NCBI GenBank assembly: GCA_017452445.1
Contig: JAFTMH010000003.1
Location: 62,001-126,000, forward strand
Source: Clostridia bacterium
GTDB taxonomy: Bacteria > Bacillota > Clostridia > Christensenellales > UBA1242
Direction of reading: 5' to 3'
DNA: 64,000 bases
The notes beneath the pieces were generated by a model, which was not told the DNA's origin, ran no database searches, and saw only the letters and a list, made by a program, of their open reading frames with translations. Positions 54,953-64,000 of this stretch are shown here, piece after piece. How positions within the stretch are numbered: position 1 is the stretch's first letter; each line of letters opens with the position of its first letter. Both the position numbers and the translations under genes were made by a program.

Positions 54953-57900
54953 ATGAAGAAATTTGCGTTTGCAATCTTGAGTGTTTTTATGATTTTGGGA
55001 GGTGTGGTTTTGTCGGCCTGCGAAAAGAATGTTTCGCTTTCTGTTTCTGCGACCGAAGTGACATTGTATACCAATGACACCCAACAAAATTTAAGTCGAG
55101 AGATTGAGGTCACTCTGGAAGGATCCAGTGATGGCATTGATGTTGAAGAGTTGGATGGCAATGAATGTATCACACTTGAAAAGACATTTACCGAATCTCC
55201 AAAGAGAAGTGGGAAATATGCTTTTGTTGTGAAGGCAGATCTTGCGACACAAGTTCAACCTGCAACCATCAAAGTTTCTTCAAAAGAAGATCCTACCAAA
55301 TATCAATTTGTTTATGTGACCGTAAACACATTGTTGACCGGTTTGAATGAGGTGAAAGACGACAGACCTGATTCAAGAACAAACAACTTTGTGGTAAAGG
55401 GTGTTGACAAAGAGTTGGTGGTTGGACAATATTTTAGTTTCGAACCTATCACTGCAAACATCTGTGACATCATTTGGACATTTGAAGATAGCCAAACCGA
55501 TGAGTGGGTTGTTGATGGACAAGTTTATGGTGTGATTGAAAATGGAAAATTGAAAGTGTCAGAAGATTGCCAAGCAAGAAAAGTTGTCCTCAGAGCAACA
55601 TTTGCAAGAAATAGTGAAGTTTCAAATGTTGTAGAATTTAACATCTTGGATAATGCGACAATTGATACATATTCAATCGAACATGAAGTTTTCTATGAAA
55701 ATGGTGAAGCAACTGACAAAACAAGCGCAACTTTCCAATTGAAGAGAAATGATGATTATAGATCAAAAATTGAAGGTTCGTTTGTAGTTAACACAAGTTA
55801 CAATCTTCAACTTGATCCAGTGGTTTACAAAGTTGAAAGATCTGGGCTTGTTGAGGTTGACTTTGAAGAATATTTTAGTTGGGAAAAATATACAAACCCA
55901 ATTGCTGGTGGCGTTGAATACAATTTTGTTGTAAACGCATACACAGAAAAAACAACTTTGGACGGAGATTTCTATTTCTATCTCAAAGTTGGATACGCAG
56001 ATTACAATTATGATTTTGTGATTGATGATGTAAGCGTGCTTTTGGACACTGCTTATGTTGCAAAAACTGTCGACATTCAAAACAAGAAGGGCGACAGTTT
56101 GGCAAACAGTTTGGTTGACGTCTTCTCTGACTATACTGGCGAAGAAGGATTTTCAGTTAAGGCAATCATTGGACCAGACGATGTTGTGCTTGAGGATTCT
56201 AGATTCTATATCGCAGTGGATTTGACACAACAAGCACTTGCAGAAAAACAAGGTTTGCTTCCTGCAGAAAATCCATTGGGTGCTGTGTTTAATGTTAAGG
56301 TTGGAGAAAACTTCTTGAATTTTGCTCCAATCTCTGCTGGATCTCACATCTATGTGACAGAAAACATTAACAGCATGAACAATGTCTTTATCACAGCGGC
56401 AGAAATTTTTGATGTGTTTGAAAATGTTGAATTGAAGTTTGTTTCTTCAAGCAATCAAAATGCTTATGCGAAAGTTTCAATGAACTTCTACAAGATTTCT
56501 ACAGATGCAGAATTGACAGTAGTGACAGCAGAAGATGAAGAAGTTGCAGAAGATACATTTATCTCTTCAAGTGCGATTTCATCAAGAGAAGTTACATACA
56601 GAATCAAACTTAAAAACTTGACAACAAAGGCTGGCTTGGAACTTAAGTATGGCAATGCAGTTGCTGGAAGCAATGCTGACAAGTTTGAATTTTCGCCATT
56701 ATATTTGAAATCAGTGGTTTCTGATGGTGATGAAGATTATATTATTGTTGAATTTACCGTAACTTTGAAAGAGTTGAATTTTGAAGGCTCAACAAAGTTC
56801 TGGTTTGAGCATATCACAGGCAAAAAGTCTGGATCGTTTAACATTCATTCGTTTGTGCCATTGTCATATGCAAGTTTGATGAATGCTGACAAGGCATCAA
56901 TGGACATTTATGTTGATCAAATTGCAGATCAAAATTATGTTTTGGCTGGTGGCGTAATTGAAGAAAGTGATGCAATCATTGACTCTTCGCTTTCAAAGAT
57001 TATGCTTGAAGCTGGTTCTAGTGCAGTGCTCTCTACAAATTATCGCAGAGCGACATTGACAGAGGCAGGCGTTGAATTTAAATATTTGAGTTATGATCAA
57101 TTTATCAATGCAGTAAAGATTGCTGAAAGTATTGTTGAAGACAAAGATGCTCAAGTGAGAGCAAATGAAATCTTTACAGAAAATCAACTTTCTTTGATCG
57201 CTAGTCAATATTATATTTACTTCCAAAACCTTGATGGAATGTATTTCCAACTTACTCCAGAAAAACTTACTCTCACAGACAACGAATTTAGAGGTTATGT
57301 TGCTGTTTTGGTAAATGGTTTTGATGAAGACCACGAAGCGTTTACGCTTGCAAGATTTTTCGCTTTGGAAAGTTTCTATCCTGCAAAGTTTATGAAATCA
57401 AACATTTCAACAGCAACTTTGTATACAACAGAAACTTTGAGCATCAGTGATATGGCAAGATCTTACAGAGATGTAAGAATTACATTTCGTTCTGACGAAA
57501 AGATCCCTACATACACAGACAAAATTTCTTACTTTACTTTTGAACCAACAATTCAAAACTTTGGATATGTTTCTGCTGATGGAACATATTATGAAAATGA
57601 CTATTATTCAGTTGGCAGAATTGCAGTAGAACAAGATGGAAAAGTGTTGACATTTAGAATCACTGCAAATTCAACAAACTTGCAAACTTCTGTAAGAGAA
57701 ACATTGGTTGTTTATTATGAAGACGACAATGGTTTGAGAAGATCTGCTGAAATTCAAATTGAAATTAGAAACGAAAACCGTGTTGAAAGCGTAAGATGGC
57801 TCAACAGAACAATTGATGATGAAATCTATCTCAACTTGACAGGGGATATCACAGAAAAGAACTTTACAATCGCAACTTCAGTTGCTCCAAGTTCGGCAAA

Positions 57901-60900
57901 TGATTTGAGTTTGCAAGCATATTACTTTGCTACTGGTGGTGGTTCATCTGCAGACTTGAATGTTTTGGCTTCTTCATCTGGTCAATCATTCAACCTCACA
58001 ATCAACACAACAACAGGTGGAAGTGGTTATATCTATTTGTTGCCAACAGACATGATCAAAGAAGTTCAAGGTATAGAACATGTTTTGGTTTACAAATATG
58101 ACGAAGTTGGTGGAAAGATTGTTGAAACTGCAAAATACATCAGAGTTTCAGAATTGGTTTCAAACTATGATGCAATCATCAATGGCAGTGAAGAATATTC
58201 AAACTATTTCTACAACAACTCAGGTGAAAAGATTTATTATTCAGAATTGATTGTGCGCATTGCAATTACAATCGCAGATGGTGAAAGCGAAGGCACTGCA
58301 ATCAGAGTTTACAACCAAGGCGACTTGGAAAAAATTGACACAGCAAAATACTACAGAGTGATGAATGACATTGTGTTGACAAACTGGACTGCTTATGAAA
58401 CTCTCAGTGGTATGATTTATGGAAACGAACCAACAGTCACTTTGACAATGGACGGCACAAGTGAAGAGTTTGTTAAGACACTTTCTGGTGTTGTCAAAGA
58501 TTTGACTTTTGCTGGAAATGTAGTGGTTGCAGAAGGCAGAGTTGGTGGTTTTGTTGCAAATATCAACACAGGAACAATCAGTAATGTTAAGCTTGATGTT
58601 GCTTATGTTGGTGGAAAGTATGTGCCAAGTATTGTTTCTGCCCCAAATGCAGACACTGCAGTGGGTGGACTTGTTGGATCAAACCAAGGCACAATTAAGG
58701 ACTGTTTTGTTTATGGTGCAAGCATCAGTGGTGCAAATGCAGGTTATGCTGGTGGTATTGCAGGACAAAACTTTGGAAGAATTGAAGGCTCTGGCTATGA
58801 ACTTTACAAATTTGAAACAGAAAACACAACAATCTTTGCAAAAGGAAATGTTGGTGGTATTGCAGGTTATGCCGGTGCTGGAAGCTGGATTTTGAAATCA
58901 TATATGTATGCATATTCTTTGACAGATCCTGATGATTTGGCTGTTGTTGATGCATACAAGACAATCTTTATTGCACAAGAAGGCAATGTTGGTGCGTTTA
59001 CTGCCGGTCATGTTACAGACACAAAGATCGAACAAAGCTTTGCATTTGCAGGCGATTTGGAAGCACCTACACATTCTTCAGAAACAGACAACTTTGTGTC
59101 TGTTGTAAACTCATATTTGACATACTACAGGACAGATGCATTTGTTTCGAGAGTGTTTAAAGATACAAAATTTGCTTACACTTATGACTATCTTGGTGGA
59201 AGCAACGGTATGGAAAGCTGGGTTTCTGGTTTTGATACTTATGTTGCAGGACTTGATGGAAACATCTGGCAAAAAGAAGAGATCGAACCTGAAGTAAACT
59301 TTGGCATTGTGCACCTTAAAGATGCAAAACAAACAATTGCAGTTGAAATCGACACTGTAAAATTTGCAGATGTTAAGGATCCATTGCAAGTGCTTGAAGC
59401 AGAAGATGGCACAAAAGTAATTTTGTTTGTTTATCAACCAGTTTTGAATGTTGTTGATGAAAGAGAAAAAATGATCCTCAATCAATACAACACAATTTCA
59501 AAAGCAGATTTGTTTGGCGTGACAGAAAAACAAGCAAGCACTTTGCTTGTTTCGACAACTTGCCAAGATGTTGTTATTTCTGCAAATTCAATCAGATTGC
59601 TTAGAGAAAACTTGGACGAATTTGTGCTTACAGTTCACTCTAAGATGGACTTTACACAATCTCTTGACTTCAATGTTGTGATTGCAAATGTGCTTCCTAC
59701 ACTTGCAACAACATTGGAAGAAAATCCTATCAAAAACAATCAAACAATCTTGTTGCAAAATGGCAAAACAAGAAATGTGATTTACAACTATTCAAGCTCA
59801 ATTTATCTCAACGGAACAGATGTTCCTTACGAATTGCAAACTGACAAAGCAGATTATGTAATCGCTTATGAAGAATTGGAAGATTCTGAAAAAGAATTTT
59901 TGTCAATTCAAAAAACAAGCAATTCTCTTGTCTTTAAGGGGATTAAAGCAAGCGAGGCTGTTTCTATCGACATCAACTCTTATGTCAAGATGAATGCTCT
60001 TGCAGAAGAATATGCGACAGAAATTGCTGAAGAACTTGAAAAATCATACAAGATCAAGGTTTATGATGGTGCAACAGCACTCATTATTGAAGATGCTTCT
60101 GACCTTGAAATCAAACCATCAGATCACGGAAGTTTTGATGTGACAATTGTTACTGACAATGCTGATGATGGCCTTGTGTTTGATATGACTTATGGTCAAA
60201 TCACACTTAAAGGCGAAGAAGTTGATGACAATGTTGTTGAATATCAACTCGACAGCAAAGTGACTTTGGAAGTTTATTGGACAAAGATTTCTGAAGTGGG
60301 GGCAACTTCAAAAACAATGACTTATGCAGTGGTTGTTAAAATTAAAAACGACTGCAAACATTTGGTAGAACAAATCTACGAAGATATCGTTTTGTCTGTA
60401 AACGCAATTAGCCAAAGCGAAAACGACGCATACAGAAAGAGCATCAATGTCAAAGTGTTGACTCAATCTGTTGACACAATTTCTATTGCAACTTACAAGA
60501 TTGCAAACAGAAGAATTAGAAACTCTGTTTTGTATTTCAATCCTGAAGATGTTATTACAAGTGTTTTGAAACCATCTTCTGATGCTATTGTGGCAGTAAA
60601 TGTTACACCTGCTTATGCAAAGATGACACACTTTACTTTGACATATTCTGTTTCTGGAAAGAGTGTCGGCACTGTGAGTTTGTCAAAACTTAGTTATGCA
60701 ATGTATGGATATTATACAGACACTGAAAACACAGTTTTGCTTACAAACGGAATTTTGGTAAACCTTACAGAAGAAGACAAGCAAGGCACAGGAGAATTCT
60801 TCTTTAGACTTTATTTGTCAAGCGCTTTTGCTGATGACAGTGATTTGACACTTACACTTACATATTATTATGAAGATCAAGTGCTCAAAACAGGAACTTC

Positions 60901-63900
60901 AACAATGTCTGTGGCTTATATGCCAGATGCTGACATTGTTGTAAAGGGTGATATTGAAGACGAAGGTCAAACAACATATATGCTTGCAAAAGGCGAATCT
61001 GTTTATGTTGAAGTGACACTCGGTGCAGATCAAAGCCTTTATGGAATTTATTTGCAAAACAATGGTGCAAACATTACACTTTCTACTCCAGAACTTGTGA
61101 GTGATCCAACAGCAAAATATCAAGTTTACAGAGCAAAAATCCGTGCAGGAGTCAATGCTTTGCTTGGCGATGGATCTACAACAGGCATCTTCTATGTTTG
61201 TGCATCAGTGCAAAAAATTGAAAATGGTGTTGCAGAAACAAAAGTAAGCAGAGCAACCCTTTGCTTGGTTGACTTTGCTGTTGACGCAAACAAAATCAAA
61301 GTTGTTGCTAGTGGTTCGACAATGGCATACAACGGAAGAGTTTATGATGTTTATCGCACATATCTCAATGACACACAATATTTGACATTTGACTATCCAT
61401 TTACTCCAGAAGAATACAATTACGACAAGACAAATGCCAGCGAATATAAAGCTGTTGCTGATTTGACAGCAAAGAGAAATCAATTTAAACTTCAAAACAA
61501 CTTTAGAGATGACAACTGTGGTTATTACATCAATCACCGTTTTGACGAACAAACAGGCGCATTTAATGCACTTTCTTTGAAACAACAACTCTCTTATGCT
61601 TCAAACGAAAACAGTTGGTCAGCAATATACAATCCAAACAACGGAATTGCTGACAACAGATACTTCACAATTTCCACAACTTATGTAAATGGAATGGAAA
61701 TGCTTCAAGTTACAGGAAAGCAAAGTGGAACTCAACTTATGAGATTGGAAACAACCGTGAACTATCAAGGTATCGAAATGGTTGTTCCATACTACTTCTT
61801 GATTGTTGTTGAAGTTTATTCAGATGAAGATCTTCCTACACAAATTTCTTCTGCAGAACAATTTGAAAAATTGTTGAAAAACTCTGCAGAAGCAGACGAC
61901 TATATCTTGATGAAAGATATTGTTTTGACAAACTATACTCCATTTGACACAACAAAAGTAAACAGTTTGGACGGAAATGGTTACACAATCCATATCAACA
62001 GTTTTGCAATGCCAAAGGGAAGCACAGTGCAACTTGCGTTGTTTACCGAAGTCACTGCAAACACAACATTGAAGAATGTCAGAGTAAACATTTACAATGG
62101 TGGACAAATCTCTGTTGATATTACACAATACGAAACTGTTGACATTGCAGGTTTTGCAATTACAAACAATGGTATTATTTACAACTGTGAAGTTGTGGCA
62201 TCTTATGACAGCTCTTATCAATCATCTGCTTTGGCAAACAACTTTGGTTTGGTGGTTAAGTATGCTCTTGGCGAAAATGCTGACGACTCATACCTTACAA
62301 GTTCGAGTGGTGTGACAAGCAGAGTTGCTGGTTTTGTTATTGAAAACGCTTCATCAATCACAAACTCTCGTGTTGGTGGAAATGAATATAGTCATATCAT
62401 TGTGACAAACGGAACAAGTTATATCACAACAACTCCTCTTGACAAGTTTACAATCAGAGCGCAAGGCGATGTTGCTGGTTTTGTTCACACAAACACGGGA
62501 TATATCAGTGCATCATTTGCAAAGAAGGTTGAAATTTTGAACTATATGCAATCTGTTCAATCTTTGACTGCCGGTTTTGCTTTGTATAATACAAACAGCA
62601 TTCAAGGCAGTTATGTTGAAGGTGTTGCTGGTGAAATGACACCAAACGGCAAAGATGTTTACAACAATGGATCAAAAATCACTGCAATCGGAACAATTGC
62701 TGGATTTGTTTATGACAATGCAAAACTTGTTAAAAATTCATATGCAAACATTGCAATCGAACACGACAAAGTGAAGGCTGCATCAGTTGCTGGTTTTGTT
62801 TACAAAAACGGTGCAGATGCAACTGTTACATTGTGTTATTCTGCTTGTGAAATTTCGACAACAGATATCAACGAAATGCCATTCTCTGGTGCAGAAAGAT
62901 CAGAATCTTTAAATCAAGGAGAAATTTCACTTTCTTACTATTACAACAACTCAAGTTCGGATACTACAATTCAATCAAAACTCGTTAAGGGTGCTTTGGG
63001 TATCAACGAATATGACGAACAAGAAACATTCTATGGATTCAGTTTCTCTTCTCAAGAAGGTGCTTATGATGGCATTTGGGAAATGACTGATAGTGGGGTT
63101 TCTTTGGTTAGTGCAAATCAAATCGCAATGTCAAGCAGATATGCTGTGACAAACGGCGACGACATTTCAATCTTCTACAACAAGAGCATTATGGATCTTT
63201 CAGATTACACAATGAAAAACCTTGCTTATGGAAGTGAAAACAACCCAATTATTATTAGAAGCGAACAAGAATTTGCTCAAGCAACAGGAAAAGCAACAGC
63301 AAAAGAAATCTCTTCTTATAAAGAATATTATGATGATGACAGTGTTGACGGACATTACAGAATTGTGTTTGACCTCGACATGGACAACATTGATCAAAAC
63401 GCAGAAGGAGAATCTTCAATCAAATTGACAACAACAAAGAAAACATTTACTGGTTTGTTGGACGGAAATGGATTTAAGATTTCAAACATCAACTTGGGAA
63501 GCAACGAAGCTTGTGAAAACTATGGTTTGTTTGCTAAATTTGATGGTGCAATTGTTGTCAACATGGATTTGACAGTAAACTCAATCCACAATGCAAAAGC
63601 AAGCATTGTTGGTGCTTTGGCCGGAACTGCAGTTGACTCAAGAATTTTGTCAATCAATGTTCAACCTGTTGAAACAAAAGATTCGACAGGCGCAACAGCA
63701 ATTCAAGGTAGAAATGTTGTTGGTGGTGTTGTTGGTATGCTCTTTGGCGACAGCAGATTGAGCGATATTACACTTACAAACATTGTTGTTGAAGCAACAA
63801 ACAAAGTAAATGGCACAATCGAAACAAACAGAGCGTTTGTAGGCAAAGATTTGAGAAATGCTGTTGAAAGCAAAAACATTTTGACAGACAAAGTTTCAAA

Positions 63901-64000
63901 TATTTCTTATGCTGGTGGTGTTGCTGGATATGTTGACATCTATCGCACACTCAACAGCGAACCTGCAAAATTCTCGACAGACATTGATGTTACACAATTT
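54953..64000 (+). CDS. Giant GLUG-repeat surface lipoprotein, 3' end outside window
   Basis: The frame from ATG 54953 is open to the last base, giving 3016 codons with no stop. A signal peptide MKKFAFAILSVFMILGGVV leads to the lipobox LSAC. Bacterial Ig-like domains dominate the first 1150 residues. Around residues 1180-1320 and 2400-2640, and again near the end, are GLUG-like repeats of right-handed beta-helix type (VGGLVGSNQGTIKDCFVYGA; VAGFVHTNTGYISASFAKK; TAGFALYNTNSIQGSYVEGV). Three modules carry the LDGNGxxI or F-G-LLDGNG lead (FTGLLDGNGFKISNINLG). Such proteins are surface adhesins or polysaccharide-binding proteins in gut bacteria; the exact role is unknown. Codon use looks like the neighbours. 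Confidence 0.88.
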   Translation, partial: MKKFAFAILSVFMILGGVVLSACEKNVSLSVSATEVTLYTNDTQQNLSREIEVTLEGSSDGIDVEELDGNECITLEKTFTESPKRSGKYAFVVKADLATQVQPATIKVSSKEDPTKYQFVYVTVNTLLTGLNEVKDDRPDSRTNNFVVKGVDKELVVGQYFSFEPITANICDIIWTFEDSQTDEWVVDGQVYGVIENGKLKVSEDCQARKVVLRATFARNSEVSNVVEFNILDNATIDTYSIEHEVFYENGEATDKTSATFQLKRNDDYRSKIEGSFVVNTSYNLQLDPVVYKVERSGLVEVDFEEYFSWEKYTNPIAGGVEYNFVVNAYTEKTTLDGDFYFYLKVGYADYNYDFVIDDVSVLLDTAYVAKTVDIQNKKGDSLANSLVDVFSDYTGEEGFSVKAIIGPDDVVLEDSRFYIAVDLTQQALAEKQGLLPAENPLGAVFNVKVGENFLNFAPISAGSHIYVTENINSMNNVFITAAEIFDVFENVELKFVSSSNQNAYAKVSMNFYKISTDAELTVVTAEDEEVAEDTFISSSAISSREVTYRIKLKNLTTKAGLELKYGNAVAGSNADKFEFSPLYLKSVVSDGDEDYIIVEFTVTLKELNFEGSTKFWFEHITGKKSGSFNIHSFVPLSYASLMNADKASMDIYVDQIADQNYVLAGGVIEESDAIIDSSLSKIMLEAGSSAVLSTNYRRATLTEAGVEFKYLSYDQFINAVKIAESIVEDKDAQVRANEIFTENQLSLIASQYYIYFQNLDGMYFQLTPEKLTLTDNEFRGYVAVLVNGFDEDHEAFTLARFFALESFYPAKFMKSNISTATLYTTETLSISDMARSYRDVRITFRSDEKIPTYTDKISYFTFEPTIQNFGYVSADGTYYENDYYSVGRIAVEQDGKVLTFRITANSTNLQTSVRETLVVYYEDDNGLRRSAEIQIEIRNENRVESVRWLNRTIDDEIYLNLTGDITEKNFTIATSVAPSSANDLSLQAYYFATGGGSSADLNVLASSSGQSFNLTINTTTGGSGYIYLLPTDMIKEVQGIEHVLVYKYDEVGGKIVETAKYIRVSELVSNYDAIINGSEEYSNYFYNNSGEKIYYSELIVRIAITIADGESEGTAIRVYNQGDLEKIDTAKYYRVMNDIVLTNWTAYETLSGMIYGNEPTVTLTMDGTSEEFVKTLSGVVKDLTFAGNVVVAEGRVGGFVANINTGTISNVKLDVAYVGGKYVPSIVSAPNADTAVGGLVGSNQGTIKDCFVYGASISGANAGYAGGIAGQNFGRIEGSGYELYKFETENTTIFAKGNVGGIAGYAGAGSWILKSYMYAYSLTDPDDLAVVDAYKTIFIAQEGNVGAFTAGHVTDTKIEQSFAFAGDLEAPTHSSETDNFVSVVNSYLTYYRTDAFVSRVFKDTKFAYTYDYLGGSNGMESWVSGFDTYVAGLDGNIWQKEEIEPEVNFGIVHLKDAKQTIAVEIDTVKFADVKDPLQVLEAEDGTKVILFVYQPVLNVVDEREKMILNQYNTISKADLFGVTEKQASTLLVSTTCQDVVISANSIRLLRENLDEFVLTVHSKMDFTQSLDFNVVIANVLPTLATTLEENPIKNNQTILLQNGKTRNVIYNYSSSIYLNGTDVPYELQTDKADYVIAYEELEDSEKEFLSIQKTSNSLVFKGIKASEAVSIDINSYVKMNALAEEYATEIAEELEKSYKIKVYDGATALIIEDASDLEIKPSDHGSFDVTIVTDNADDGLVFDMTYGQITLKGEEVDDNVVEYQLDSKVTLEVYWTKISEVGATSKTMTYAVVVKIKNDCKHLVEQIYEDIVLSVNAISQSENDAYRKSINVKVLTQSVDTISIATYKIANRRIRNSVLYFNPEDVITSVLKPSSDAIVAVNVTPAYAKMTHFTLTYSVSGKSVGTVSLSKLSYAMYGYYTDTENTVLLTNGILVNLTEEDKQGTGEFFFRLYLSSAFADDSDLTLTLTYYYEDQVLKTGTSTMSVAYMPDADIVVKGDIEDEGQTTYMLAKGESVYVEVTLGADQSLYGIYLQNNGANITLSTPELVSDPTAKYQVYRAKIRAGVNALLGDGSTTGIFYVCASVQKIENGVAETKVSRATLCLVDFAVDANKIKVVASGSTMAYNGRVYDVYRTYLNDTQYLTFDYPFTPEEYNYDKTNASEYKAVADLTAKRNQFKLQNNFRDDNCGYYINHRFDEQTGAFNALSLKQQLSYASNENSWSAIYNPNNGIADNRYFTISTTYVNGMEMLQVTGKQSGTQLMRLETTVNYQGIEMVVPYYFLIVVEVYSDEDLPTQISSAEQFEKLLKNSAEADDYILMKDIVLTNYTPFDTTKVNSLDGNGYTIHINSFAMPKGSTVQLALFTEVTANTTLKNVRVNIYNGGQISVDITQYETVDIAGFAITNNGIIYNCEVVASYDSSYQSSALANNFGLVVKYALGENADDSYLTSSSGVTSRVAGFVIENASSITNSRVGGNEYSHIIVTNGTSYITTTPLDKFTIRAQGDVAGFVHTNTGYISASFAKKVEILNYMQSVQSLTAGFALYNTNSIQGSYVEGVAGEMTPNGKDVYNNGSKITAIGTIAGFVYDNAKLVKNSYANIAIEHDKVKAASVAGFVYKNGADATVTLCYSACEISTTDINEMPFSGAERSESLNQGEISLSYYYNNSSSDTTIQSKLVKGALGINEYDEQETFYGFSFSSQEGAYDGIWEMTDSGVSLVSANQIAMSSRYAVTNGDDISIFYNKSIMDLSDYTMKNLAYGSENNPIIIRSEQEFAQATGKATAKEISSYKEYYDDDSVDGHYRIVFDLDMDNIDQNAEGESSIKLTTTKKTFTGLLDGNGFKISNINLGSNEACENYGLFAKFDGAIVVNMDLTVNSIHNAKASIVGALAGTAVDSRILSINVQPVETKDSTGATAIQGRNVVGGVVGMLFGDSRLSDITLTNIVVEATNKVNGTIETNRAFVGKDLRNAVESKNILTDKVSNISYAGGVAGYVDIYRTLNSEPAKFSTDIDVTQF

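Noticed and set aside
54678-54956. 92-codon frame in the AT-rich gap before the giant lipoprotein
   Set aside because: The product is almost entirely Phe, Leu, Ile and Lys from A/T runs, no ribosome site precedes it, and it runs over the true start of the next gene.
1-64000. Mobile elements, prophage or integrated plasmid
   Set aside because: No transposase, integrase, relaxase or phage structural gene was found on either strand; the pilin-like gene alone is not enough.

Overview
The window is a chromosomal segment of an AT-rich, probably anaerobic, endospore-forming Firmicute, most likely an uncultured Clostridia lineage. This is inferred from Gram-positive lipoprotein signals, strong GGAGG-type ribosome sites, T-rich intrinsic terminators, rubrerythrin, QueH, and sporulation genes (SigH-like factor, SpoVB-like flippase, YwmB-like protein, SpoIIQ-type LytM protein, SpoIIID). 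I see no insertion sequence, integrase, phage module, CRISPR array or rRNA. One tRNA (Glu, UUC) is present.

Layout. 1-5.3 kb, minus strand: an incomplete membrane protein, glnS, then ychF-mrnC-rlmB-sigH. 5.3-9.3 kb, minus: a 1349-residue protein of unknown function with its own near-consensus promoter. 9.5-16.6 kb, plus: secA, rpsF-ssb-rpsR-rpmE, a DUF1385-PrmC fusion, and prfA. 16.6-18 kb: a pilin-like two-helix protein and a 57-residue Cys-tailed peptide (minus), then an ArsR-type regulator (plus). 18-23 kb: queH-lepB, HU, rubrerythrin (minus), a CYTH-like protein and a GPH-family symporter. 23-27 kb, minus: a DUF84 NTPase behind an attenuator-like leader, a TSCPD-domain gene with an unknown partner, and an ABC exporter with a coiled-coil protein, divergent from a TetR regulator. 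28-37 kb: tRNA-Glu, comF, cysS, marR, recD2, a P-type ATPase and the CCA-adding enzyme. 37-44 kb: envelope genes (VanW, VTT/DedA, SpoVB-like, DUF421-DUF4363, a type I membrane protein). 44-52.8 kb: a GlmU-like remnant, pth, mfd, a PrsA/SurA-type lipoprotein, an LPG-synthase-type membrane protein and two unknown membrane-anchored proteins. 52.8-54.6 kb: ywmB-spoIIQ-acpP-spoIIID. 54.95 kb to the end: the first 3016 codons of a giant lipoprotein with GLUG-like repeats, still open at the window edge.

Most genes are core housekeeping (translation, secretion, repair, envelope, sporulation). The most unusual regional signal is in how genes start. About a dozen, including queH, recD2, marR, vanW, the VTT protein, the SpoVB-like flippase, DUF421, the GlmU-like gene and its divergent neighbour, have a -10 hexamer (often with a good -35) 5-9 nt before the start codon and no Shine-Dalgarno site. 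This predicts leaderless mRNAs next to genes with strong ribosome sites. Other notable items are the PrmC fusion with an internal ribosome site, the decayed GlmU in the conserved pth-mfd position, the 57-residue Cys-tailed peptide, the structured leader of the DUF84 gene, and the two very large unknown proteins.
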